Below are positions 36,601-44,567 of a DNA stretch of 64,000 bases, piece by piece. Source of the stretch: a virus. Each line of letters opens with the position of its first letter. Position 1 is the stretch's first letter. The notes under the pieces are model-generated. The model was given only the letters and a program-made list of their open reading frames with translations, made no database searches and was not told where the DNA came from. A program made the translations under genes and the position numbers. The stretch is taken from IMG/VR virus record IMGVR_UViG_3300008050_000027, positions 1-64,000 of that record, one strand, 5' to 3'.

Positions 36601-36705
36601 TCTTGTATCGGCTTTTTTTAGAGGGATATCATCTCCTCTCTTTGTTGTATTTTGTGGGCCCGTACCAGTTACGATGATAGACCGTTTTTTACCCTTCTCA
36701 GTCAC
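33628..36705 (-). CDS. Large baseplate-region structural protein
   Basis: The 1025-residue protein lies between the tape measure and the LysM-like protein. The N-terminal third is polar and Ser/Gly/Asp-rich. A hydrophobic segment (FGGFAPVGMIILGAALVIAAKLAVEGFL, given here as GMIILGAALVIAAKLA) lies near residue 330. The C-terminal half includes ITSFHAFLSSVSDNYDA and DLSFWVVSTNEEDFDIMWWK, a type of sequence found in baseplate or tail-tip proteins. The exact T4 equivalent is not clear. Confidence 0.6.
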   Translation of the reverse strand: MTEKGKKRSIIVTGTGPQNTTKRGDDIPLKKADTRIVPAQSPAPMSIEEMSEYISSITSDQRDGNAYTVSGEANVTSIRNEDGTPAPLSTSNNDIFASLEFLSSLGILGQTFTSEDIAAITDPEKGLHDMLRDIIGNPGGRSINEDGTAVNHGDGFATKKTPSEAGSIQRKLSAVLKKNRFNPSGETPFVQAGSISSSTKSIDTRSIGKSQARLGSYDNGAGNVSYEQMKKIGLALMLRSTGEFIGRDGDPTDIGISTAAIIPGEAQLAVTKLDQKSLWASDLTEAQGAPPGGAGLESDLVFDEAGSVIGGSYGNLNTFLEPFGGFAPVGMIILGAALVIAAKLAVEGFLSLINLVFSPDPINDKSIPNAERDIRPMGASSARANARGGLVDRSSFGIATTKYDYLTAVNRGIDVFFEFDGTSFVKVIKSPGYYAVLVRSIIRSTSRIISGLVDAVSGSTTPLSGVQALLGMVDVISSSKIIAFLNVLAGLGDGIIELENQGFLTPDAIGQLGNPTNLPDSGKISTIDRLTDNTATHIMKSRAKDGATQLAWRTSSTLSSYLLPASVIKASSLLSSPTVNATSALASLSSAKIEVATKRISSENAKKIEDKLEAEYVPFYFHDLRTNEITSFHAFLSSVSDNYDAAYNDGQFAGRVDPIMVYKSTKRAIDLSFWVVSTNEEDFDIMWWKINKLVTLLYPQWSKGKKLEAGSDTFIQPFSQVMTSSPMIRLRLGDLFRSNYSKFALARLFGLGTSDFSLDGSESVIEESQEEEFAANLQKIGDAIKRQIANPSSVQDPESAGYFIGDKAILKPVKGVLKLKIAGEQALRDTTNPLNVNITGRTLTSHPHSNKQITTYEFTLEQPAEGVSSGPYLIDHSSLEPNIPYLNAQIADAESANSAQPTPESQAVEDFFTAKNNSIVRSFESVAGRGLAGVIKSMRVDWKTPRWETTLGRRAPQWAQITMAFHPIHDITPGLDDAGFNRAPIYPVGKIAKPVAGDPFDDDASDSEYSKAHLEVNKSNKKRGF

Positions 36706-36708
36706 AGG

Positions 36709-36918
36709 TTACGAGCCCCCTTTCTTAACTTCAGCAATAAATTCTGGATCGGTCATTTTCGACTCAATCATATCTAGGTTGGAACCGATCTCATCAAAGA
36801 ATGCAGAGATTAGCTTTTCTACTTGGGCCCTGACCTCTGGATCTGCTGACTTCATGATCGCATTATACTTAGCATCTCCAGCTATTTTTTCTAAAAGCTT
36901 GTCTTTATTGGAACTCAT
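36709..36918 (-). CDS. Small hypothetical protein between tape measure and baseplate genes
   Basis: The 69-residue product (MSSNKDKLLEKIAGDAKYN at its start) is helical and charged. It overlaps the tape measure stop by four bases and ends three bases before the next gene's start. Position suggests a tail-assembly helper, but no family is recognised. Confidence 0.6.
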   Translation of the reverse strand: MSSNKDKLLEKIAGDAKYNAIMKSADPEVRAQVEKLISAFFDEIGSNLDMIESKMTDPEFIAEVKKGGS

Positions 36919-39900
36919 CTTGATATCTCCGTCGTAACAACACCTGACTCAGCAAGAACCTTAACTAATTTATCTGCCTCCATTGTAACATTTAAGTTAA
37001 TGATGAATTTTGAATCTCTGTGCTTAATAGTTAGTTCATCACCCTCGATGCCTAACTTATCACCCAGCTGCTTTAGTTTTGCGTCTATGTCAAGCGTCTT
37101 TATACTCTCGACTGTATCAGAAACTGCGCTTGCTTCTTTTACCAAGTCGTCGATTGCACCTGTAGCCTGTAAAGTGCTTGTTTTTCTTGCTTTGCGTATG
37201 AAGGCATTGTCTAATTGGCTAATTTTATCGAAAGCTGATTTTACACGTGTTACGCCAATCTTTGAGGCTGCTTCCAAGGCGTCAGGAATCCCCCTGACGC
37301 CTACCCCTACTCCGGCCGCCATGTCCTTACCTATCGACATCATCACTTTTGAAGGAGAAGCGATTCCAAGCGCCTTTTTAATCTTGCTTATACCGCCCTT
37401 AAATGGTGCTGACAACGTTGTCCCTATACCTTTGAGACCGCCAACTAAGCCTTTCATAATATTAGAGCCCAAGTCTTTCCAGTATTTAACTGTGAAAAAT
37501 TCGCCGACGTACTCCAATGCATCTTCCGCCATAAGTTTCATCATTTCGAATATTAGCCCGATATATGATGAATAACCGCCCATGCCTTTTATCATGACTC
37601 TAAAATCATTTAGCTTTTCACCAAGAAATCCAAAAACATCACCTATTAGCTCAAATGTGTCGCCCAAAAATTCAAAAATTGGCGCAAGCAATCCACCAAT
37701 TAACGGAATAGACTCAGAAAAGCTTGACATTCGTTTAAACATTCCAGATATAATATGTGATACTACAGAAAGCACTTTAGCTGCTATCTCAAGGAGTCCA
37801 GGGATTAATGTGCCTTGAATAAAATCAAATAACCAAGGGATGCCTTTCATGACTACTGCTCCCAATAATCTTTCGCCTAAGTTATAGAGCATAGGGATAC
37901 CTTCGGTTATCGCAGTATAAAGTGAAGCTAGTAGTGCGGAACCAAACTCCAAGGCTTTTAACTTTATTACACCCATATCACCACTGAATATTGCTTTGGC
38001 GAAATCACCCAATGAAGCAAGCAATTTTATACCTGCATCGAGCTGTTTCTTGATATTCATAAAAACAGCTGGCCCGAAGATAGTCTTGATATATCCTCCA
38101 GCTGCTTGTGCGAACTGCCCAATCCACCTACCTGCAGTTTCCGATGTGCCTTTACCAAGGAGACCGAATGTTAAAGTATCGATCATTCCTGCAGCAGCAG
38201 ATGCCATTGCAGCAGATGTACCTGCCCCGAACTCTTTTGTGAATGTCGGCCCGAACTTTTTCATGCCTGCAGAGACGCCTACACCAAGTGCAGCAAACAT
38301 ACCAATTAGTGCAGGAACCCACAAGAGTGGATTAAATAATACCGAGCTTACTGCTCCGGCGGCAGCAGCGAATGAAGAAGCAGCCGTGCCACCAGCGAAA
38401 GCTGCGATTAATGCTTCACCGAGTGATACTACGAGAAATGAAACACCAGCCTTTATTACGCCAGCGGAAAACATCGTTGCAAAGAAAAGAGCACCGATGG
38501 CTACGGCGCCCTTCATGACAGACGGCTCAATTTTTTTCCAAACGTCATTTAAGATTTTTTCAATCTCTGGTTGGATTATCTTTATCAGTTGACCCATAAC
38601 GAGCCCTATACCTCGTCCGAACTTCTTAAATCCTTCTATGAATTTTTTGCCTTTGCCCTCAGCGTCCAAGATGCCGAAGCTATCTTCTAGATCTGATAAC
38701 AGATTCCCGACAGTTTTTACGTCGCCTGTTATAACTGAGGAGAAGAAACTTTTGAAACTTTTTTCTACTGATTCAATGAACTTCTTAAATTCTGAGCCCT
38801 TCTTTGACACAGAGAAAAAGTCATTAAGAACGTTGACCATGTCTTTTACGCCTGGGAACATATCAACGAATATCTTGCCTACCCGTATGCCTATCATATA
38901 CGTCTTTCGAAGTGCACCATATAAACCAGTTAGCATTGTACGAAAATCTTTCGCACCGAAGACGCCACGTGCAAAACCATCAGCGAACGCTGTAAGAAAC
39001 CCAGTAAACTCCCTGAACGGTTTTATTATTCTTTCTATGCTACTAGCTAACTTTTGAACTGCTTGTGCAGTCGTTATTTGCCTGTTCTGTGCAATCTTAC
39101 CCTGTTTTTCCAGCTGGGCCATCGTTACGCCCATATTCTTTTGTGAAAAAACGGTCCTTGCAGTTTCTGCATTAAGGCCAGTTGTTTGCGAAAGAAGCTT
39201 AAGCTCCTGCCTTGTCAGCTTCTCCGCACTTTGACCCGCGGCGAAAAACCCGCGCCTTAACTCTTCCAGTCGATCAGCAGGATTCTCAGCCCTCATTAAC
39301 CTAATTGCGTCGACGTTTGCGCCGAAGGCTTGCGAAAGTTTTGCAGAGCTTATCGCGGCGGACTCGAATGTGTCAAATTGTTCGACAATACCAAGAAGTG
39401 ATTTAAATTCAATACCAAGCTTTTTCGAATAAACAGATACCTTAGCTAAAGCTCTTGGACCAAGGTTTCCGAAATTTTGAACGTCTTTAGACATAGCCGC
39501 TATATCGCGACCGATGTTCTTAATAGAAAGCCCAAAAGCATTACCAAAAGAAAGTGCGTATTTTGATGCATCTCTTAATTCTTTTTCTAGAGATGAACCC
39601 ATGGCAAGTGCTTTTCTTGCCAAACCGCCCATATCCTCTGCTGTCGCTCCAAGCCCCTTCTGCATCAGCAAAATAGCTGTGCCAACCGGTCCAGAAATCT
39701 CCCTCTTGAACATTTCAAATGAACCATTCATACCCTGGGCTAGCTTATTGACATAGTCAAGACGCTCAGCAAGATTTCCAAAAACTCTATAACCAGTTAA
39801 ACCAGATTTTTCAAGTTCGCCAGTCAAACTTTTTGCAGTAGATACTACAGCTAGGCCCGGCCCAGAAACAAGATCACCAAATGCTTTTCGAACCTCTTCA

Positions 39901-40448
39901 GTAGATGTAGCAATTGCTTGCATGATTCCGCGGAGTTTGTTCGCGGTCATTATTAGACCATCCAAAACACCTAGCGGGATGCTTAAAATTGCCTTACCGA
40001 TATCGAGGAATGCACCAGCAACAGACATTGTTAGTCCAGTTAGTGACTTTAGTAGATTTATCGAAAACATAAACCCAGACGCTAGACCATCTAAGAAAGC
40101 TAACGCTGCAATTTTTGCTTTGGGTATTTCACCGCTAAAGGCTAGAAGCATACTTTTCATACCCTTCATTGAGCCCTTAGACTTTAAGAAGGCTTTTGCG
40201 ACAGCTCCCATTGATGAAGAAACACCAACACCAGTCTCCTCTGCTGTAGCAGCAGCTTCGCTCAATGCTTCATTCATACCCCTGATTGACTCAGTGACAT
40301 CGCCAGTATCTGCGCCCTCAAGAGCCTTAACAAGCCCAGCAGCTAAACCGATCTGCCCTTTGAGCAGCTCAGACTGCGTTTTGAGCATTTTGGTGCGACT
40401 TGTAGCAAGCTTATTAAGCTGTTGCTGTATTTCTATCTGGGAAGCCAT
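36915..40448 (-). CDS. Tail tape measure protein
   Basis: The 1177-residue protein has a long helical N-terminal half, several hydrophobic segments in the middle (about residues 110-170 and 650-760) and the C-terminal GIASPSKVMMSIGKDMAAG, a recurrent ending of tape measure proteins. Such proteins set tail length at about 0.15 nm per residue, which would suggest a tail in the range of 170-180 nm. GAGGG precedes the ATG. Confidence 0.85.
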   Translation of the reverse strand: MASQIEIQQQLNKLATSRTKMLKTQSELLKGQIGLAAGLVKALEGADTGDVTESIRGMNEALSEAAATAEETGVGVSSSMGAVAKAFLKSKGSMKGMKSMLLAFSGEIPKAKIAALAFLDGLASGFMFSINLLKSLTGLTMSVAGAFLDIGKAILSIPLGVLDGLIMTANKLRGIMQAIATSTEEVRKAFGDLVSGPGLAVVSTAKSLTGELEKSGLTGYRVFGNLAERLDYVNKLAQGMNGSFEMFKREISGPVGTAILLMQKGLGATAEDMGGLARKALAMGSSLEKELRDASKYALSFGNAFGLSIKNIGRDIAAMSKDVQNFGNLGPRALAKVSVYSKKLGIEFKSLLGIVEQFDTFESAAISSAKLSQAFGANVDAIRLMRAENPADRLEELRRGFFAAGQSAEKLTRQELKLLSQTTGLNAETARTVFSQKNMGVTMAQLEKQGKIAQNRQITTAQAVQKLASSIERIIKPFREFTGFLTAFADGFARGVFGAKDFRTMLTGLYGALRKTYMIGIRVGKIFVDMFPGVKDMVNVLNDFFSVSKKGSEFKKFIESVEKSFKSFFSSVITGDVKTVGNLLSDLEDSFGILDAEGKGKKFIEGFKKFGRGIGLVMGQLIKIIQPEIEKILNDVWKKIEPSVMKGAVAIGALFFATMFSAGVIKAGVSFLVVSLGEALIAAFAGGTAASSFAAAAGAVSSVLFNPLLWVPALIGMFAALGVGVSAGMKKFGPTFTKEFGAGTSAAMASAAAGMIDTLTFGLLGKGTSETAGRWIGQFAQAAGGYIKTIFGPAVFMNIKKQLDAGIKLLASLGDFAKAIFSGDMGVIKLKALEFGSALLASLYTAITEGIPMLYNLGERLLGAVVMKGIPWLFDFIQGTLIPGLLEIAAKVLSVVSHIISGMFKRMSSFSESIPLIGGLLAPIFEFLGDTFELIGDVFGFLGEKLNDFRVMIKGMGGYSSYIGLIFEMMKLMAEDALEYVGEFFTVKYWKDLGSNIMKGLVGGLKGIGTTLSAPFKGGISKIKKALGIASPSKVMMSIGKDMAAGVGVGVRGIPDALEAASKIGVTRVKSAFDKISQLDNAFIRKARKTSTLQATGAIDDLVKEASAVSDTVESIKTLDIDAKLKQLGDKLGIEGDELTIKHRDSKFIINLNVTMEADKLVKVLAESGVVTTEISR

Positions 40449-40462
40449 ATCAAACCCTCGTG

Positions 40463-40501
40463 TTAATAAGTATTATGTTAGACGAAACGTGTACTTATTA
40501 A
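40463..40501. terminator. 10-bp inverted repeat before the tape measure gene
   Basis: TTAATAAGTA pairs with TACTTATTAA around a 19-base loop, in the gap between the stop at 40515 and the tape measure ATG. It may moderate transcription into the tape measure gene. Confidence 0.35.
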
Positions 40502-40514
40502 TAAATGTTCAATA

Positions 40515-40796
40515 CTAGAGAGGGAAAGGAACGCCGAGCTTTTTTTCGAAGTCACTTGATGTGGCATTTTTTGCTTGTAGCTTGTTCATAATCGTCTCTG
40601 CGGTTGCACCGGGACGATTCAATTCTTCTTGAAACTTCTTTGTTGCAATTAAAGCTGCCTTGACGACCTCGACCTGTTCAGACGTTCCGTGTATCTTTAA
40701 ATTAGATATTTTGCCAAGTGCTGAGGCTGCGACACCCGCAAGAAATAGTTTTCCTACAGTACTAATGCCAAAATCGTCGAATATACTTTCATTCAT
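40515..40796 (-). CDS. Hypothetical tail-region protein
   Basis: The 93-residue product has a hydrophobic stretch (VGKLFLAGVAASALG) followed by a helical charged region (VEVVKAALIATKKFQEELN). AGGAG precedes the ATG. It lies directly before the tape measure gene, where tail chaperones often lie, but I do not recognise it as one. Confidence 0.55.
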   Translation of the reverse strand: MNESIFDDFGISTVGKLFLAGVAASALGKISNLKIHGTSEQVEVVKAALIATKKFQEELNRPGATAETIMNKLQAKNATSSDFEKKLGVPFPL

Positions 40797-40814
40797 AAAA
40801 ACTCCTATGTTTAA

Positions 40815-41038
40815 CTATTGAAGAAACCTTTGCATGTTATCAGATATTTGCTGATTTTCTCTTGGAGTATGATTTCTAGGAACATTAGGCGATGCATCAT
40901 TTTCATCACCCTTTTGCAACTCCCTGTTTGTTCTGTTGATGAACCAGCGCCTGTATGTAACTGGGATATTCCAAGCAGCCTCGAATGAAAAATTCGAGTG
41001 CCACATCAACAGAAAAATGGGTTCTAGAAAAATTTCAT
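40815..41038 (-). CDS. Small tail-assembly protein, start or frame uncertain
   Basis: The clear coding frame reads WHSNFSFEAAWNIPVTYRRW and ends at 40815. It is similar to small proteins that follow the T4-type baseplate hub gene in other phages. In the same frame, conserved-looking residues (EIFLEPIFLL) extend upstream to the ATG at 41038, which is one base out of phase (ATG AAA TTT TTC TAG). One extra base in the T5 or A3 run would give MKFFLEPIFLL. Otherwise translation starts at the TTG-ATG at 41009-41004. Confidence 0.5.
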
Positions 41039-41040
41039 GA

Positions 41041-41883
41041 TCACTCGGCGTTAGGCCAAAAAAAGTTGGCCCCTAAGGGCATCGTTACCTCCCACTCATT
41101 GTCACATTTAGAGCATGTCATACCATGTTCCATATCGATACCAGGTTCATTATTCTGTATATATTTTAGAAGATACTGTGAATCAGCGGCCGGCATTGTA
41201 GGGATTGCTCTTGCCAACTCTGCGCGATCGGTGACGCCATTAATCGACACAATTGATGCCAGCAGACCAGATGTAATCAATTCGCTACTAGCATCACCAA
41301 GAGACTTCTTTCTCTTTGTAGAAACCAGCGTCATTTCTTCTTCATCATGACCAGTTAAAAATCTAAATCTAACTAGATACTTTGACATCGGTAATCTTGT
41401 TTCGAACACATTTGTATTTGGCTCGACTGAATCTATATTCAATTTCTTTAATTCAAGCTTATTTAATTCAAACGTCCTCTCTTCTTTATGAGTACAATTC
41501 GGGCATTCAACCTTTGCTGGATATGAAGCGCCATACCCTGAAATTCGTAGGGCGATCATAAGTGTGTTTCTATCGCCGACGAGCATTTCTCTTACGTCGA
41601 TCGCTTTGTTTACTAAACTTGAATTTAGTAGATGAGACATTAATGTCCCTTTTTTCGCAAGGGCTGCATTAGTTAAGATGTTTTCTTGTGCTGCCGTCAT
41701 TGCGTTGATATCAATTGCTACACTATCACATAATGCACTGCCTTGTGGGTAAACAGCACCCTGTGATGGAACAGGAACACTAATGGAGGGAACATTAAAT
41801 GTTAAACCACCAGGCGGAGCACTAGACATTTCATCTACTGCAGCTTTCTTATCAAAAATTTCATTTTTTCTAGTTTTTCCCAT
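41041..41883 (-). CDS. T4-type baseplate hub assembly protein
   Basis: The 280-residue protein matches the T4_baseplate family pattern: a proline-rich N-terminal region, VAIDINAMTAAQENILTNA, ALRISGYG and two Cys pairs (CPNC and CSKC) that would form a zinc site, ending in MPLGANFFWP. In T4-like phages such proteins act in hub assembly. It heads the tape measure gene group. Confidence 0.75.
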   Translation of the reverse strand: MGKTRKNEIFDKKAAVDEMSSAPPGGLTFNVPSISVPVPSQGAVYPQGSALCDSVAIDINAMTAAQENILTNAALAKKGTLMSHLLNSSLVNKAIDVREMLVGDRNTLMIALRISGYGASYPAKVECPNCTHKEERTFELNKLELKKLNIDSVEPNTNVFETRLPMSKYLVRFRFLTGHDEEEMTLVSTKRKKSLGDASSELITSGLLASIVSINGVTDRAELARAIPTMPAADSQYLLKYIQNNEPGIDMEHGMTCSKCDNEWEVTMPLGANFFWPNAE

Positions 41884-42067
41884 ATTACCCCACTATTTTA
41901 TATCATAGCATTCAAAAGTAAATACTACCTAGTGTAAAGTTATGGAAAGATTATTTGTTACATTAGCACTCAAAGCATGCATACGAGATGCCAGAATGCT
42001 CTCTAATCGCTGTTAATGATGTATGTAATAAACACATCATATGAAAATTCAATGTATAAGATGTACA

Positions 42068-42439
42068 TTAGATTATTGTGACGTCACGAATGCTGACTAG
42101 TATCTCGACTTCATCAGCAGGCTCGGCTTCTGCATCTATTCTTGTTACAATAACATTCGCTTTATTTGACTCGTCAAAGTAAATGATGCCTGTATCCCCA
42201 TCAGCAACAACCGCATTTGAACCAGAGCCTATAAGCTGCGCTGTTACTCTATACTGGCCATAGGGTAGTCTCTTATTAATGTCATATTCAACTTCATATT
42301 TTCTACCAGATCCGCCACGGCTCCCAATTCTACGTGCGGGTGCGTCACCGACTGTAAATACTAAAGCTAAACCATACCCACGGGTAATAATTTTGCCATC
42401 GGGCCCAAAACCTCTTGTGATTATCTGTGCGTTTGCCAT
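42068..42439 (-). CDS. Small beta-rich structural protein
   Basis: The 123-residue product begins MANAQIITRGFGPDGKIITR and is rich in beta strands and glycine. Similar short proteins with the ITRGFG start occur among virion genes of other phages. It is divergent from the plus-strand kinase-like gene; both start regions share 45 bases. Function inferred as virion-associated only. Confidence 0.5.
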   Translation of the reverse strand: MANAQIITRGFGPDGKIITRGYGLALVFTVGDAPARRIGSRGGSGRKYEVEYDINKRLPYGQYRVTAQLIGSGSNAVVADGDTGIIYFDESNKANVIVTRIDAEAEPADEVEILVSIRDVTII

Positions 42440-42456
42440 CTAGTCCTGTGTTTATT

Positions 42457-42464
42457 ATAAATAA
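42457..42464 (+). promoter_or_regulatory. TATAAATA motif before the kinase-like gene
   Basis: TATAAATA equals the core of the T4 late promoter and lies 21-27 bases before the plus-strand start. The region is AT-rich, so chance matches are likely and the call is tentative. Confidence 0.3.
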
Positions 42465-42484
42465 TAAATAAGCTTTATATAATT

Positions 42485-43120
42485 ATGAATATGAAACCGC
42501 TTAATGAATTTATTAGTTACGTGTTAAGTGAGCGCAAGAGAACCTTTACATTTAATGCCTTCAGACATTTGACTGATCTTGGTGAGATGCTGCGTTATCT
42601 TGATGCCACCTTACGAATGCAGCAAGCAGGTGTAGGGTCATCCAGGAGAGCATACAGAATTAATAGCAGAAAGGTTATAAAAATAGCTATGAACTCTCAG
42701 GGAATCGCGCAAAACAAAGCAGAGATAGAAACATACACAGACCCAGAAGCGAAACCACTCATGGCAAAAATCTTTGATTATCATGATAAATTTTTGTGGC
42801 TGGAAGTTGAGCACTTGCAAAAAGTTGACAATAAAACATTTAAGATGGATACTGGCATTTACTTTTATGATTTTTGTGACTGCATTTCTGGCGTGCTTTT
42901 AGATAATGAGCCAATTGAGAGTGTTATCGGTGACATAGATGATAAAAGAGCCATTAAGCTGATAAAAGATACTATTGGGTTTGCCAGATCAACCGGTACT
43001 GTTGTTAATGATCTATTGGCCGGAGAGCAATGGGGTAAGACTGCAGACGGGCGCTACGTAGTTCTGGATTATGGGTTTAATAAAGAAGTAGCGCATTTAT
43101 ACGGCTTCACGCAGTTCTAG
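42485..43120 (+). CDS. Kinase-fold protein, probably catalytically altered
   Basis: The 211-residue protein shows a reduced protein-kinase layout: a glycine-containing loop (GVGSSRRAYRI), a lysine strand (SRKVIKIAMN), an acidic helix position (NKAEIETYTD), a hinge (LWLEVEHL) and VVLDYGF in place of DFG. No HRD catalytic loop is recognisable, so it may be a pseudokinase or an atypical enzyme. The N-terminus (MKPLNEFISYVLSE) resembles T4 internal-protein leaders. It is one of few plus-strand genes and ends tail-to-tail with the secreted beta-helix gene. Confidence 0.55.
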   Translation: MNMKPLNEFISYVLSERKRTFTFNAFRHLTDLGEMLRYLDATLRMQQAGVGSSRRAYRINSRKVIKIAMNSQGIAQNKAEIETYTDPEAKPLMAKIFDYHDKFLWLEVEHLQKVDNKTFKMDTGIYFYDFCDCISGVLLDNEPIESVIGDIDDKRAIKLIKDTIGFARSTGTVVNDLLAGEQWGKTADGRYVVLDYGFNKEVAHLYGFTQF

Positions 43121-44527
43121 CTATTTAGCAACCCAAACTTGAGGGCCACCGACACATTTGCCTCTGTTTATAATGGTGCCCTGACAAACGCACACAGCTT
43201 CCAATGGCTCACCTTTTAAGGGAGCATTATTTACAATTCGTGAGCCAACCAAAGATGATGCACATGATTTTCCAACTCTAATTTTGCCCCAACATTTTTC
43301 TATTGTAGCATTGGGCTTACTTTCGTAAATACACCCTTGCATCCCAACCCAAGCTCGATTAGGTGTCAACTTTGTTCCATGGCTCGTTTGTGATCTATGT
43401 GTTGTCATAGACAGATCAGAACCTGACAATTGACCAACACGCCAGCCGAAGACTCCAAACTCTGGTTTCCATCCCATATCAACAAGCTGCCTGCCACTAC
43501 TGAATGCGAATGGGGTATCTCTATGTAATCCGAGCAGACCCGTTCCATCTGCATATCGTATACTACCTTTAAGATGATGACCACGAAGTTGTACGACGGA
43601 ATCATCACCTGCATTTTGTATATTACCTCCGATGACAGTAATATTACCACCAAGAAATGAACCGACTGCTGATCCTTCTTGGTATGGGTTAATGATAGCA
43701 GATGGTGCATTGTTATTGCCAACGCTGATTATATACGACGGAAACTCTTTTTTTGTCTTTGTATTCCACACATATGCAACTTGTGGAGAGATAATCGTAT
43801 TGCCCAAAAAGCTCTGTTCTTTCCATCCCCAGCAATCTGTTACAGCTTTTTCGCAAACGTTACTGATATCGACATGTTCAAAGTGACCAGCATTTGCATC
43901 AGCACCACGGACATACAATCCCCATGATGCCATATTACGAATTTGTACTGAGGAGAGATAGACACCATTGGCATTGCCTTGTGGGTATGTTGCCTCAATT
44001 CTGAGGCCCATACTATACCATCTTATCTCGACATCGCGTAACGCGATTCTTGCAGACGCAGTAATGCCTGTTGCACCTTGTGATTTAGAAGTTCCCCATA
44101 CCGACAGCTTTTCTAGTGTTGCATCGCCCTTAAACCCTCTAGGCATTGGGCTTGCACACGCAGGATCGGTTTCTTTTCCACCAGCACATACACGAGTCGT
44201 GATACCTCTATCTATCTCAAGAATACTGCAGCTTGTGCCGCACCCAATGATGTAATGCCCTCTATAAAGAATAAGTTCTTGTAATCTGTATACGTTATTT
44301 CCAAGCTTTATTTCGCCGACCCTGTATAGATCTCTACGAGATGATGAGGGTTCTATAGAGCGGAATGCACGATCAAAAACATCATCCCAATATTCACCAG
44401 AGTTTGGGCATTGCTTTACTACAGAGCCATCATCTTTTTTAATAGAATTACAAAAATTTTCTACTTCAACAGCAAAAGCTGGAGCAGAAAATAACATCAT
44501 TATAAGCAGGAACAAGACATTCTTCAT
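43121..44527 (-). CDS. Secreted parallel beta-helix protein
   Basis: The 468-residue protein begins with a clear Sec signal peptide: MKN, a hydrophobic core (VLFLLIMMLF) and a SAPAFA cleavage site. The mature part has repeated short strands (IALRDVEIRWYSMGLRIEA, VYLSSVQIRNMASWGLYV, GNITVIGGNIQNAG) typical of pectate-lyase-like beta helices, and many cysteines, consistent with export to the periplasm. Phage beta-helix proteins usually lack signal peptides, so this looks like a host-surface modifier or an acquired gene. Its ATG is inside a 15-bp hairpin. Confidence 0.7.
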   Translation of the reverse strand: MKNVLFLLIMMLFSAPAFAVEVENFCNSIKKDDGSVVKQCPNSGEYWDDVFDRAFRSIEPSSSRRDLYRVGEIKLGNNVYRLQELILYRGHYIIGCGTSCSILEIDRGITTRVCAGGKETDPACASPMPRGFKGDATLEKLSVWGTSKSQGATGITASARIALRDVEIRWYSMGLRIEATYPQGNANGVYLSSVQIRNMASWGLYVRGADANAGHFEHVDISNVCEKAVTDCWGWKEQSFLGNTIISPQVAYVWNTKTKKEFPSYIISVGNNNAPSAIINPYQEGSAVGSFLGGNITVIGGNIQNAGDDSVVQLRGHHLKGSIRYADGTGLLGLHRDTPFAFSSGRQLVDMGWKPEFGVFGWRVGQLSGSDLSMTTHRSQTSHGTKLTPNRAWVGMQGCIYESKPNATIEKCWGKIRVGKSCASSLVGSRIVNNAPLKGEPLEAVCVCQGTIINRGKCVGGPQVWVAK

Positions 44528-44552
44528 GCAAATAAATATGAAGAATGTCTTG
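44513..44552 (-). promoter_or_regulatory. 15-bp hairpin enclosing the secreted-protein start codon
   Basis: CAAGACATTCTTCAT (44513-44527) is perfectly complementary to 44538-44552, with a 10-base loop. The ATG and four following codons form the 3' arm in the minus-strand transcript. No ribosome-binding site is seen outside the stem. It also follows the NAMPT stop at 44568. Confidence 0.65.
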
Positions 44553-44567
44553 CTTTATTAAGAATTA

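Noticed and set aside
41942-42016. 24-residue plus-strand frame in the gap 41884-42067
   Set aside because: It has no binding site, no recognisable sequence and chance-level length; I see nothing else in this gap.
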